Shown here: one piece after another, positions 1 through 5,785 of the stretch
Numbering within the stretch: the stretch's first letter is position 1
How the letters are laid out: each line of letters begins with the position of its first letter
Assembly: GCA_965372355.1 (NCBI GenBank)
Contig: CBDVBZ010000176.1
Location: 1 to 6,022, forward strand
Source: CBDVBZ01 sp965372355
Lineage (GTDB): Bacteria; Krumholzibacteriota; Krumholzibacteriia; WVZY01
Reading direction: 5' to 3'
Length of the DNA: 6,022 bases
Position numbers and translations under genes: made by a program
The notes under the pieces: generated by a model
What the model was told of the DNA's origin: nothing
Seen by the model: only the letters and a program-made list of their open reading frames with translations
Databases searched by the model: none

Positions 1-1857
1 GCTGTAACGCTTCGCCTCATAGGCCATCCAGCGCGGCGTCGGAATCTCGAGCACGCGGACATAGTATGCGGCCGGCACGGCGGCATCGAAATCCGGATCG
101 GTCCAGGCGGCGATCAGCTCGGGTGAGCCAATGGTGTTCGTCCACGTGGCGTTTGCGACATCGACCGTATTGCCGACCACCGGCAGCTTGCCATCACCGC
201 CGGGCTTGCGGTCTCCCGACCACACGACGTCATAGACCTTTTCCATCCGTTTGTCCTTACCCTCGAGCCACACCTTGACGATCTGTATGCGATCGAGGTT
301 GCCGGACATCGGGTCCTTGAGCGCCCCAACCAGAAATGAAGGCGCCTTGCCCTCCGGGGCGTCGGTCAGATCGCCGCCCATCGGGACGCCCTTCTGATAG
401 CCGATCGACGCGGGCAGCCGACTCGCCGCGTCGGCATCGGTGAAGTTCCACCCGCCAAAGAAACGCACGGTCATCCGTGGCCCCGTGGTCGCGTAGGTTT
501 CCTTACGCGACATCGCGTCGAAAAGCGCCTTGCGTGTGTTTTCGGTGGCCCAGACCGCGGCGTAACCGGACGCGGCCATACTCCAGCTGGTGTACTCGTT
601 GTCGCCCACCTTGGCCATGGGGTGTTCCCAGCGCTTCGGGCTCGGCTCACAGCCCGAGTGCTTGCCAAAGAAGTTCTCCTCCTCTACGGCCGCGAGACCT
701 GTGTGGCTGTCGGTCGATCCAATCATCCCGAACTTGTAGGGGTTGGTCCCGTATTTCTTCTCGAGCTCCAGACCGACTTGAAGCCCCGACCGGGCATACT
801 CGTACTGCAGCATCTCGTCCTCTTTCAGGGCGGTCAGATCGAGGTTGCCCTGATCCCACGTCTCGTAGTCGGCGAACTCGTCGTTGGGCGAGAGAAAGGG
901 GTGCGTCTCTCCGTCACCCTTGATCTGCGTGGCTTCGTAGAGCGGTTCCCACTTCGCGCGGTTCTCGGTATACGCACGGTCCACGTTCTTACCCGAGAAG
1001 GTGTTCTTGATCGGAAACATAAAGCCGTTGCTCAGGTTGCCGTTGTGAGCGATCGCGAGCAACGCGCCGCCGGTCTTCTCCTCGTAGGCCTGCATCCACT
1101 TCCACAGATCGCGCGGGTTGTCGCTACCCAACGGCGCGACGGTTGTCAGGGGCTCCACCATGCTGGCCTTCAAGCCCCCGTCACGATAGATCACGACACG
1201 GTGGAGGTTGTAACCCCTTGTGGTGGACGTCCACTCATAACCGATAAACGCGGTGAAATGGCCGGGGTCGTTGAATTCCTCGGCCGCCTCGATCGCCACC
1301 TCCCATGCCAGGCGGTACGGCGCCGTCCCGGGGAGCGACTGCAACGCGTCGGGCATCGTTCCCTGTGTCAAACCCTGGATCACCTCGACGGCGACCTTGA
1401 CCGCCTCCTGACCGCCTTCCTGGATCATCTCGTACCACCGTTTGCCCGTCGGATCGGCAAGAAACGCGGGGTCTCCTGCGACCAATCGCGGAAAGAAACC
1501 CATGTTGTCCGAGTGATCGGCGACGACGAGAAAATCGAGCGGTCTTGACAGCCTCACCTGCAAACCGGTCGACGAGGTGAGCTCCTCACCGAGTGCAAAC
1601 CGGTAGGCATCCTTGGGAAGCAGCCGTGCGCCGAAGGCACCGGCATCCATCGACATAGCCGTGTGAAGGTGCGTGTCGCCCCAGTACACGTTTGTCGGGA
1701 AGCTGCGACCCGCATACGGCGAGTAGTGTTTCTGTCCCGGAAAACCATCCACGTGGTCCTTCGTTGGTGGTGGCAGCTGGGCCTGTGCGGGAATGGTCAT
1801 CACCAACGCCATTGCGACCGCGCCGAGTAGCAAAAACAGCCTCGAAACCGTTTTCAT
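1..1857 (-). CDS. DUF3604 family secreted protein, PHP-like putative metallohydrolase (3' end beyond window)
   Basis: The frame is open for 619 codons from ATG at 1857 to the left edge with no stop, so the C-terminus is missing. DUF3604 proteins are usually about 620-690 residues, so probably only a short tail is lost. Residues 1-26 form a signal peptide (KTVSR, a hydrophobic stretch, then PAQA before QLPPP), implying export to the periplasm. Likely metal-binding motifs occur in the order expected for a PHP-like fold: GDTHLHT (H63, H65), VVADHSDNMG (D114, H115), IAHNGNLSNG (H271) and IGSTDSHTGL (D383, H385). GYEWTST and NLHRVVIYRDG are also typical of DUF3604. The biochemical role of the family is not established as far as I know; metal-dependent hydrolysis is inferred from the motifs. 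The ribosome binding site AAAGGA lies 8 nt before the ATG. The gene starts 16 nt after the stop of the HupE-N-like gene and is probably cotranscribed with it. The family call is very secure; the function is not. Confidence 0.93.
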   Translation of the reverse strand, partial: MKTVSRLFLLLGAVAMALVMTIPAQAQLPPPTKDHVDGFPGQKHYSPYAGRSFPTNVYWGDTHLHTAMSMDAGAFGARLLPKDAYRFALGEELTSSTGLQVRLSRPLDFLVVADHSDNMGFFPRLVAGDPAFLADPTGKRWYEMIQEGGQEAVKVAVEVIQGLTQGTMPDALQSLPGTAPYRLAWEVAIEAAEEFNDPGHFTAFIGYEWTSTTRGYNLHRVVIYRDGGLKASMVEPLTTVAPLGSDNPRDLWKWMQAYEEKTGGALLAIAHNGNLSNGFMFPIKNTFSGKNVDRAYTENRAKWEPLYEATQIKGDGETHPFLSPNDEFADYETWDQGNLDLTALKEDEMLQYEYARSGLQVGLELEKKYGTNPYKFGMIGSTDSHTGLAAVEEENFFGKHSGCEPSPKRWEHPMAKVGDNEYTSWSMAASGYAAVWATENTRKALFDAMSRKETYATTGPRMTVRFFGGWNFTDADAASRLPASIGYQKGVPMGGDLTDAPEGKAPSFLVGALKDPMSGNLDRIQIVKVWLEGKDKRMEKVYDVVWSGDRKPGGDGKLPVVGNTVDVANATWTNTIGSPELIAAWTDPDFDAAVPAAYYVRVLEIPTPRWMAYEAKRYS

Positions 1858-1873
1858 AAGCGCCATCCTTTCG

Positions 1874-2932
1874 TTACAAGATCCGTTTTTCATCGATTAG
1901 TTCGAACCCCGTGATCTTCCAATATTTGCCGTCCGGCATCAAGGTCAACCTCGCCTGGTATGCATTACATCGGTAATGAATATGCTCCCAGTGGTTGACC
2001 GATCCATAGACATCCCAGTCGGCGATAACGGAGAATCCACCGCCATCCACGGCCGTTATGGAATCGACTTCACGGATATCGAGACGATCCACAAACGCCT
2101 GGGCCTTTCCGCCTTCTTCGTCGATCTGCATGGCGTTGCGGCTCTGCAGATAGACTGTCGCCAGGAGATCTCCCGACACACTCTTGGCCATCTGGTCGTA
2201 CACGGCCTCATCATAGCCGTAGCTGAACGACCGGTAGACATTGAGAAGCAGGCCCTGCAGGATCCGGCGGGTTTTCTCCTCGGAGGGTGCGGAACTTCGG
2301 TCGAGATACTCCCTGACCGGGATCTGTCCGGCGACGTAACCAAAAGAGGCGCCTAAGATTAGAGCTGTCGAGCAGAGAACGATCCCTCTCCGCCGCGATG
2401 CCGGTAGTGCGCCCAATACGCCAACCAGGGCCAGTAGTACGAGGAGCCGCTGAGAGTCGATTCTCCGCAGAACACTATATAATGGAGGCTCCCCCGATTC
2501 AGTGACGGTTTCCGACAATGGGATGGTGACCCGCGGAGCGTTTGGCTTGAGAACCGTTCTGAAAATCCGGTCGTCGAGGAACTTCACGCGCAGCAACACG
2601 TCCGATGTCGTTGCCGGCAAACCCGCGACGACAATCTCCTCACCTGCCAGAGTCAGGCCGTCGCTGGAGAGCACCCATTTGCGGATAATCGAGTCAGATG
2701 TTCTGATAACCGTGATCGGAGATGTTCTTTTGAAGCCCTCGGGAAAGACCGGCTCGATGGGAAGCGGCGCGCCGTTGAGCAGCGGATTTTTCCATGTCAC
2801 GTAGAAGCGATCGGGCTTGTTGTTCTCAACGCCGAGATACGCCGGGCGAACATCATCGGCGAGCACGGTGGCTGCGACACTCAGGTGCAACGCGAATGCA
2901 AGCGCGATGCTCCAACGCACCCGTCTATTCAT
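1874..2932 (-). CDS. Membrane protein with HupE/UreJ-type N-terminal domain, two TM helices and NTF2-like C-terminal domain
   Basis: This 352-residue protein begins with a signal peptide (residues 1-25, ending VLA before DDVRP). Residues 26-140 resemble the extracytoplasmic domain at the start of HupE/UreJ_2-type putative Ni/Co permeases: DVRPAYLGV, YVTWKNP, PVFPEGF and GLPATTSDVLLRVKFLDDR. The usual multi-helix core with its GxxHxxxGxDH-like histidine motif is absent. Instead there are two hydrophobic segments (about 163-178 and 184-202) separated by a basic turn, SRRRG. Residues 218-352 form an alpha+beta domain that looks NTF2-like (LLLNVYRSFSYGYDEAVYD early, GKYWKITGFELIDEKR at the end). 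It contains NHWEHIHYR (H314, H317, H319). I chose ATG 2932 because GAGGGG lies 7 nt upstream. An in-frame TTG at 2947 would overlap that site and add five residues before the signal peptide. The start overlaps the end of the isomerase gene by 8 nt, suggesting translational coupling. The domain assignment comes from recalled family patterns, and the function is unknown. Confidence 0.8.
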   Translation of the reverse strand: MNRRVRWSIALAFALHLSVAATVLADDVRPAYLGVENNKPDRFYVTWKNPLLNGAPLPIEPVFPEGFKRTSPITVIRTSDSIIRKWVLSSDGLTLAGEEIVVAGLPATTSDVLLRVKFLDDRIFRTVLKPNAPRVTIPLSETVTESGEPPLYSVLRRIDSQRLLVLLALVGVLGALPASRRRGIVLCSTALILGASFGYVAGQIPVREYLDRSSAPSEEKTRRILQGLLLNVYRSFSYGYDEAVYDQMAKSVSGDLLATVYLQSRNAMQIDEEGGKAQAFVDRLDIREVDSITAVDGGGFSVIADWDVYGSVNHWEHIHYRCNAYQARLTLMPDGKYWKITGFELIDEKRIL

Positions 2933-3776
2933 AGGGCAACCCCTCAACCAGTATCGTGTAGCGGGATTTCACCGAGTTGTACGCCTCATCGACGACGTCG
3001 TTCTTGCGATCATACATAAAATCACGTCGCACCCGCTCGCGCACACCCTCGAACTCGGGCATCCGTGCATCCGTGCGATCGTCAACACGAACGACATGAA
3101 GACCGAACGACGATGCAATCAGCCCCTGCCACCCCTGCCCGTTCAACTCGAACAACGCATCGGCGAACGCCGTACCCAACACCCGCACGACGCCATCCTT
3201 TGTCAACTCGCGGTAGGCGGAGTCCAGCATGATCGCATCGCCCAAAAAGGCGATCTCTTCGGCAGTTGCGTCACTTGCGCGCAGGCGATTGAGCATGCCT
3301 TCCGCCTCCTTCGTGACGTCGTTGCGCTTGTCCGGGTTGAAATAGATGTGAGTGAAGGAGATTGTCTCCGGAATGAGATACGTCGACTGGTTCTCCTGCG
3401 CGTACGTTTTGAGCTCGTCATCCGTCGGCTCGATGGCATCGGCCACGTCTTCGAAGACGAATAGCAGTTTCTGGACGAGCCTTCTCTTGATCACCTGGTC
3501 CTGTTCATCCAGACCCATGGTATGGGCTTCGCGCGCGAGAATCTCCTCGCGGATGTAATTATCAACCAGGCCTTTGAGCTCGGGGGGGGTTGGTTTCCGC
3601 CGCATACGGCTTTCCCATGAAGAGCGCAGCCATTCGATATCCGCCGAGGTGATCTCGACCATGAACGGATCGTCTTCTCGCTCCGTGTTTTCCTTGTTGA
3701 GAAACGAGTGCAGCCCGAAAACGACAAGGCCAAGCACAAAGAAATAAACAAGCGGGTTCGTCAGAAATTTCTTCAT
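2925..3776 (-). CDS. Membrane-anchored parvulin-type peptidyl-prolyl cis-trans isomerase (PpiC/SurA-like)
   Basis: This 283-residue protein has an N-terminal anchor (residues 9-26, after MKKFLTNP) and is expected to face the periplasm as a foldase or chaperone for exported proteins. Residues 41-110 are a SurA-N-like helical region containing RKPTPPELKGLVDNYIREE and a basic/hydrophobic KRRLVQKLLF segment. Residues 138-232 correspond to the parvulin domain: ISFTHIYFN (H143), RVLGTAFADALFELNGQGW, then SSFGLHVVRVDD (H227). A C-terminal helix (about 240-270) follows. The architecture matches isomerases commonly found beside HupE/UreJ and DUF3604 genes. The parvulin glycine-rich GGDLG segment is poorly kept (KDGVVRVLG), so chaperone function may dominate over catalysis. 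No Shine-Dalgarno motif is visible upstream of ATG 3776, unlike its neighbours. The codons for P62-P65 contain an 8-nt C run (3582-3589). The stop codon lies inside the start of the next gene. Confidence 0.9.
   Translation of the reverse strand: MKKFLTNPLVYFFVLGLVVFGLHSFLNKENTEREDDPFMVEITSADIEWLRSSWESRMRRKPTPPELKGLVDNYIREEILAREAHTMGLDEQDQVIKRRLVQKLLFVFEDVADAIEPTDDELKTYAQENQSTYLIPETISFTHIYFNPDKRNDVTKEAEGMLNRLRASDATAEEIAFLGDAIMLDSAYRELTKDGVVRVLGTAFADALFELNGQGWQGLIASSFGLHVVRVDDRTDARMPEFEGVRERVRRDFMYDRKNDVVDEAYNSVKSRYTILVEGLPYE
2940..2945 (-). promoter_or_regulatory. Ribosome binding site of the HupE-N-like gene, inside the isomerase gene
   Basis: GAGGGG lies 7 nt upstream of ATG 2932 and is embedded in the last codons of the isomerase gene. 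It supports ATG 2932 over TTG 2947, which overlaps it. This arrangement, with the 8-nt gene overlap, is typical of translationally coupled operon genes. Confidence 0.75.
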
Positions 3777-3844
3777 ATCGAGTTCAGTGAGAGACGCGCG
3801 TCACGCTTTAGCGGCAGGGGTGGCGTCGGGGTTGTGGATTCGCA

Positions 3845-4708
3845 CTACCCTCCCAGTGCCACCGGCAGCTGGAGCTGGACGTTGATGCGAACGGTATGAT
3901 TCGCGATCGGGCCCTTCCAGTCGCTGATCTCAGCCGCCGTGCCGTATTCGATGTATGCGTTCCATGTCTTCTCGGGGAGGATCCACGCTTTGCCCAAACG
4001 AATGCGGATCGGAATATACCAGCTTCCGTCGTTCCAATTGTAGCGGATGACGTAGTCGCCGTTACCGATATAGACTCCGTTGCCCAGCTGATAGACGATG
4101 ACCGGGTTGAGCCCGAGGGTGCCTGGCTTGACGTCGCCCGAGCCCGCCGGGTCTTTGCTCCAGGTTTGTTGTACGAGGAACGCCAGAAAGAGCTTGTCGT
4201 TGAGCTCGCGTTGCGTCACAGCGCCGGCGAGACCAAATCCCCAATTCGGGTTACCGAAGCCCGTCTTCGAGGGAAAGTTGATCTGCGGACCGATACCCCA
4301 GCGGCCCGTGGCCCACTGCTGTGCGATTGCCAATACAAAAATATCCGAATTGCCAAAGCCCCATTGCTCGTCCTTGTTCTCGAGGGCCCTTAGGGTCAAG
4401 CGCGGGAGCATGGTAAAGGGGATCTTGCCGGACTTGGGCACGGGTGCGACGAAGCGAAACTGGAGAAAGCCCCTTCCCCCTTCGACTCGGGGCACACCGT
4501 TCACCAGATCGGTTTCGTAATCGAAGTTGCCCTCGAGGGCGAATTGATAGCTCCACTGCGTCGCCGTCGCGTCGACGGCCATCGACTCGCGGCTCTGCTC
4601 CTGCGCCGCGCTCGATGTCGTCAGCAAAGCGACCACCGCCAGGGCTGAAACCAGTAGCAGAACAGGGTCAACACCACTCCGTCGGGAGCGCATCAATCGC
4701 CGTCTCAT
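3845..4708 (-). CDS. Outer-membrane beta-barrel protein, 'transporter/neuromedin U'-like family
   Basis: The product is 287 residues from ATG 4708. I chose this start because GGAGGAGG sits 5 nt upstream and it places a clean signal peptide at the N-terminus (MRRRLMRSRR, a hydrophobic core at about 15-29, then SSAA before QEQ). The frame extends upstream to 4822, but that would add 38 uncharged and irregular residues before the signal peptide. The mature part has alternating aromatic/hydrophobic strands typical of an outer-membrane barrel. Family-like landmarks are RWGIGPQINFPS, GFGNPNWGFGLAGAV, FLAFLVQQTWS, GLNPVIVYQLGNGVYIG, WYIPIRIRLGKAW and a terminal beta strand ending QLQLPVALGG. Such proteins are often labelled 'transporter' or 'neuromedin U' in bacterial databases; the second name reflects no real homology to the hormone. 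A passive channel or scaffold role is inferred. This is the first gene of the probable second operon, 68 nt before the isomerase gene. Confidence 0.82.
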   Translation of the reverse strand: MRRRLMRSRRSGVDPVLLLVSALAVVALLTTSSAAQEQSRESMAVDATATQWSYQFALEGNFDYETDLVNGVPRVEGGRGFLQFRFVAPVPKSGKIPFTMLPRLTLRALENKDEQWGFGNSDIFVLAIAQQWATGRWGIGPQINFPSKTGFGNPNWGFGLAGAVTQRELNDKLFLAFLVQQTWSKDPAGSGDVKPGTLGLNPVIVYQLGNGVYIGNGDYVIRYNWNDGSWYIPIRIRLGKAWILPEKTWNAYIEYGTAAEISDWKGPIANHTVRINVQLQLPVALGG

Positions 4709-4713
4709 CACAT

Positions 4714-4721
4714 CCTCCTCC
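4714..4721 (-). promoter_or_regulatory. Ribosome binding site fixing the beta-barrel gene start
   Basis: GGAGGAGG lies 5 nt upstream of ATG 4708. It decides against the longer in-frame start at 4822, which would bury the signal peptide internally. Confidence 0.8.
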
Positions 4722-4761
4722 GTAACAGCCGCAAGCAGTTCATATGGGCGTCTCGTGACCC

Positions 4762-4790
4762 ATGGTAGGCTTAAGCTGGGGGGATTGCAA
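4762..4790 (-). promoter_or_regulatory. Candidate sigma70-type promoter for the beta-barrel/isomerase/DUF3604 operon
   Basis: On the minus strand TTGCAA (4790-4785) and TACCAT (4767-4762) are separated by exactly 17 nt. Each matches the sigma70 consensus at 4 of 6 positions. The site lies between the hairpin terminator and the ATG at 4708, leaving a leader of roughly 45 nt. The -35 hexamer sits within the perfect palindrome GATTGCAATC (4783-4792). Such weak hexamer matches arise by chance, so the call rests largely on position. Confidence 0.3.
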
Positions 4791-4792
4791 TC
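4783..4792. repeat. 10-bp perfect palindrome overlapping the candidate -35 element
   Basis: GATTGCAATC is its own reverse complement and contains the candidate -35 hexamer TTGCAA. A symmetric site placed this way could be a repressor operator. The 8-mer GCAATCGC that overlaps it (4787-4794) recurs at 5991-5998, upstream of the lipoprotein unit. A palindrome this short is not significant alone, and no regulator gene is present in the window. Confidence 0.2.
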
Positions 4793-4812
4793 GCAAGTTG
4801 GGACAGCGAAGA

Positions 4813-4849
4813 ACCGCCCCACGCTGGCTTTGGTCCAACGAAGGGCGGT
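4813..4849 (-). terminator. Putative intrinsic terminator after the lipoprotein unit
   Basis: Six nt after the stop at 4855 the minus-strand RNA can fold into a two-tier hairpin. The outer stem is ACCGCCC/GGGCGGU, followed by a 2x2 internal loop (UU/UG). The inner stem is CGUUGG/CCAGCG (one G-U pair) with loop ACCAAAG. A modest pyrimidine-rich tail, UCUUCGCUGU, follows instead of a strong U-run. Position and stability favour a terminator that separates this unit from the beta-barrel gene. Partial read-through is possible because the U-tract is weak. Confidence 0.55.
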
Positions 4850-4854
4850 CGCAG

Positions 4855-5250
4855 CTACTCGTCTTTCTTGGTTTTCTTGTCAATGGCCTCATGCATCGCC
4901 GTCCACTCGTCGGCCGTCATCAGTTCGATCATTCCAAAGCGGGCATCGAGCAGCCGTTGCTGAAGATCGATCCTGGAGGCATCGGCCTTACGACGAAAAC
5001 TACGAAAGTCATTCTCACTCGCATCGTAGTCCGCCAGAAGCGCTAGCAGCTTCTTGCCCCATTCGTCTCCCATTTCCTCTAGATACGCCTCCAAATCCTC
5101 ATCCGCTCCCTTTGTCAGATCGACGATCTGTTCGTAGCGCGCTTTGTCTTTGACGGCATCCTTGACAAACGGCTCGAATGTCTTCTCAAATGAGAAATCG
5201 CCGCCTCCACCGAACAGCAATATCAGTACGGTAATGGTACCTATGATCAT
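4855..5250 (-). CDS. Small membrane-anchored, charged helical protein; probable paralogue of the upstream lipoprotein
   Basis: This 131-residue product starts at ATG 5250, set by GGGAGGAG 7 nt upstream. The frame continues to 5343, but that extension overlaps the preceding gene and lacks a comparable ribosome binding site. Residues 2-13 (IIGTITVLILLF) are a short hydrophobic anchor or uncleaved signal, followed by GGGGD. The rest (about 20-131) is strongly charged and predicted helical, ending MTADEWTAMHEAIDKKTKKDE without a tail. Residues 72-119 align gap-free with residues 95-142 of the adjacent lipoprotein (shared D-Y, D-F, LL, F-M and W positions). The MTADEW segment recalls the 'LT-EQ/EW' signature of Spy/LTXXQ-like periplasmic helical proteins, but this is only a resemblance. 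It lies 26 nt downstream of the lipoprotein gene and is followed within 6 nt by a hairpin terminator. I do not recognise a named family. Confidence 0.78.
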   Translation of the reverse strand: MIIGTITVLILLFGGGGDFSFEKTFEPFVKDAVKDKARYEQIVDLTKGADEDLEAYLEEMGDEWGKKLLALLADYDASENDFRSFRRKADASRIDLQQRLLDARFGMIELMTADEWTAMHEAIDKKTKKDE

Positions 5251-5257
5251 TTGTTTT

Positions 5258-5265
5258 CTCCTCCC
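5258..5265 (-). promoter_or_regulatory. Ribosome binding site fixing the 131-residue gene start
   Basis: GGGAGGAG lies 7 nt upstream of ATG 5250, in the 26-nt gap after the lipoprotein stop. It argues against the extended frame that begins at 5343 inside the lipoprotein gene. Confidence 0.8.
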
Positions 5266-5276
5266 GGGCGCGCATG

Positions 5277-5756
5277 TCAGCGCGCGTAAGACCTCTGCCA
5301 GCTTTCGTAAAGCGTCTTTTCGATGTCCGACAGCTTTTTCCAATCTTCTTTGCCCGCGATGCGTTTCATTTCGAACATGTAGGTCAACAACTTCTCGAAG
5401 TACGCTTCGCGTATGGTGTTGAATTTGTCCATCTGGGCCTGAAAATCCTCGCGCGTGGAGTTGTAGTCTTTGTCGAGCGTTGTCAGGGCGGCATAGTGGT
5501 TTTTGACCTCGCCGTCCATTTCGATCACTGCGCGCTCCACCTTATCGAAAACTGCCAGCAAAGTGGTGACTTTCCCCGGATCGTCGATCTCATCCTGGAT
5601 CCGGTCACGCATGTCGGTGACCCACCCGGCGCCGGGACCATAGGTGGACGTGTTCTTCTTACCCTTGCAGCCCGTTGACGAAAGCGACAGCGCGGCAAGA
5701 CCCAAAGCCAGACACGCGAACAGCACCGTGCGGCGCCGGTATAGAGAACGAATCAT
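5277..5756 (-). CDS. Putative lipoprotein, helical, unknown function
   Basis: The product is 159 residues, starting at ATG 5756 with AGGGAGG 7 nt upstream. Residues 1-30 look like a lipoprotein signal: MIRSLYRRR, a hydrophobic segment (11-25), then SSTGC with C30 as the likely lipidated cysteine. Serine at -3 is a non-ideal lipobox position, so ordinary secretion or anchoring is possible. After a short KGKKNTS linker, residues 45-159 are charged and predicted to be long amphipathic helices, compatible with a coiled coil. Tyrosine and aromatic residues recur (DKDYNSTREDF, REAYFEKLLTYMFEM). It ends WQRSYAR. Residues 95-142 align with the next gene product, suggesting duplication. No enzymatic motif is visible. 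By analogy with small periplasmic helical proteins it could bind envelope proteins or act as a chaperone or adaptor, but that is speculation. It forms a two-gene unit with the downstream gene. Confidence 0.82.
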   Translation of the reverse strand: MIRSLYRRRTVLFACLALGLAALSLSSTGCKGKKNTSTYGPGAGWVTDMRDRIQDEIDDPGKVTTLLAVFDKVERAVIEMDGEVKNHYAALTTLDKDYNSTREDFQAQMDKFNTIREAYFEKLLTYMFEMKRIAGKEDWKKLSDIEKTLYESWQRSYAR

Positions 5757-5785
5757 ACGATAACCTCCCTACATCAAGTGGCTGA

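Noticed and set aside
622..1548. Long plus-strand open frame of 308 codons
   Set aside because: It is antisense to the DUF3604 gene, whose motifs are unmistakable. Its translation has no domain-like features and arises from GC-biased codons on the other strand.
2817..3464. Plus-strand open frame of 215 codons
   Set aside because: It is antisense to the isomerase and the start of the HupE-N-like gene, both of which have clear family motifs and signal sequences. No ribosome binding site or recognisable product.
3845..4708. Literal 'neuromedin U' identity for the beta-barrel protein
   Set aside because: Bacterial proteins with this label are outer-membrane barrel-like; the hormone name is an annotation artefact.
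4741..4764. ATGGG/CCCAT hairpin in the beta-barrel leader
   Set aside because: A 5-bp stem with a 10-nt loop is too weak to call a regulatory structure without conservation data.
4709..4822. N-terminal extension of the beta-barrel gene
   Set aside because: It would push the signal peptide to residue 39 and later. GGAGGAGG before ATG 4708 gives a normal start.
5251..5343. N-terminal extension of the 131-residue protein
   Set aside because: It overlaps the lipoprotein gene and would bury the hydrophobic anchor. GGGAGGAG before ATG 5250 fixes the start.
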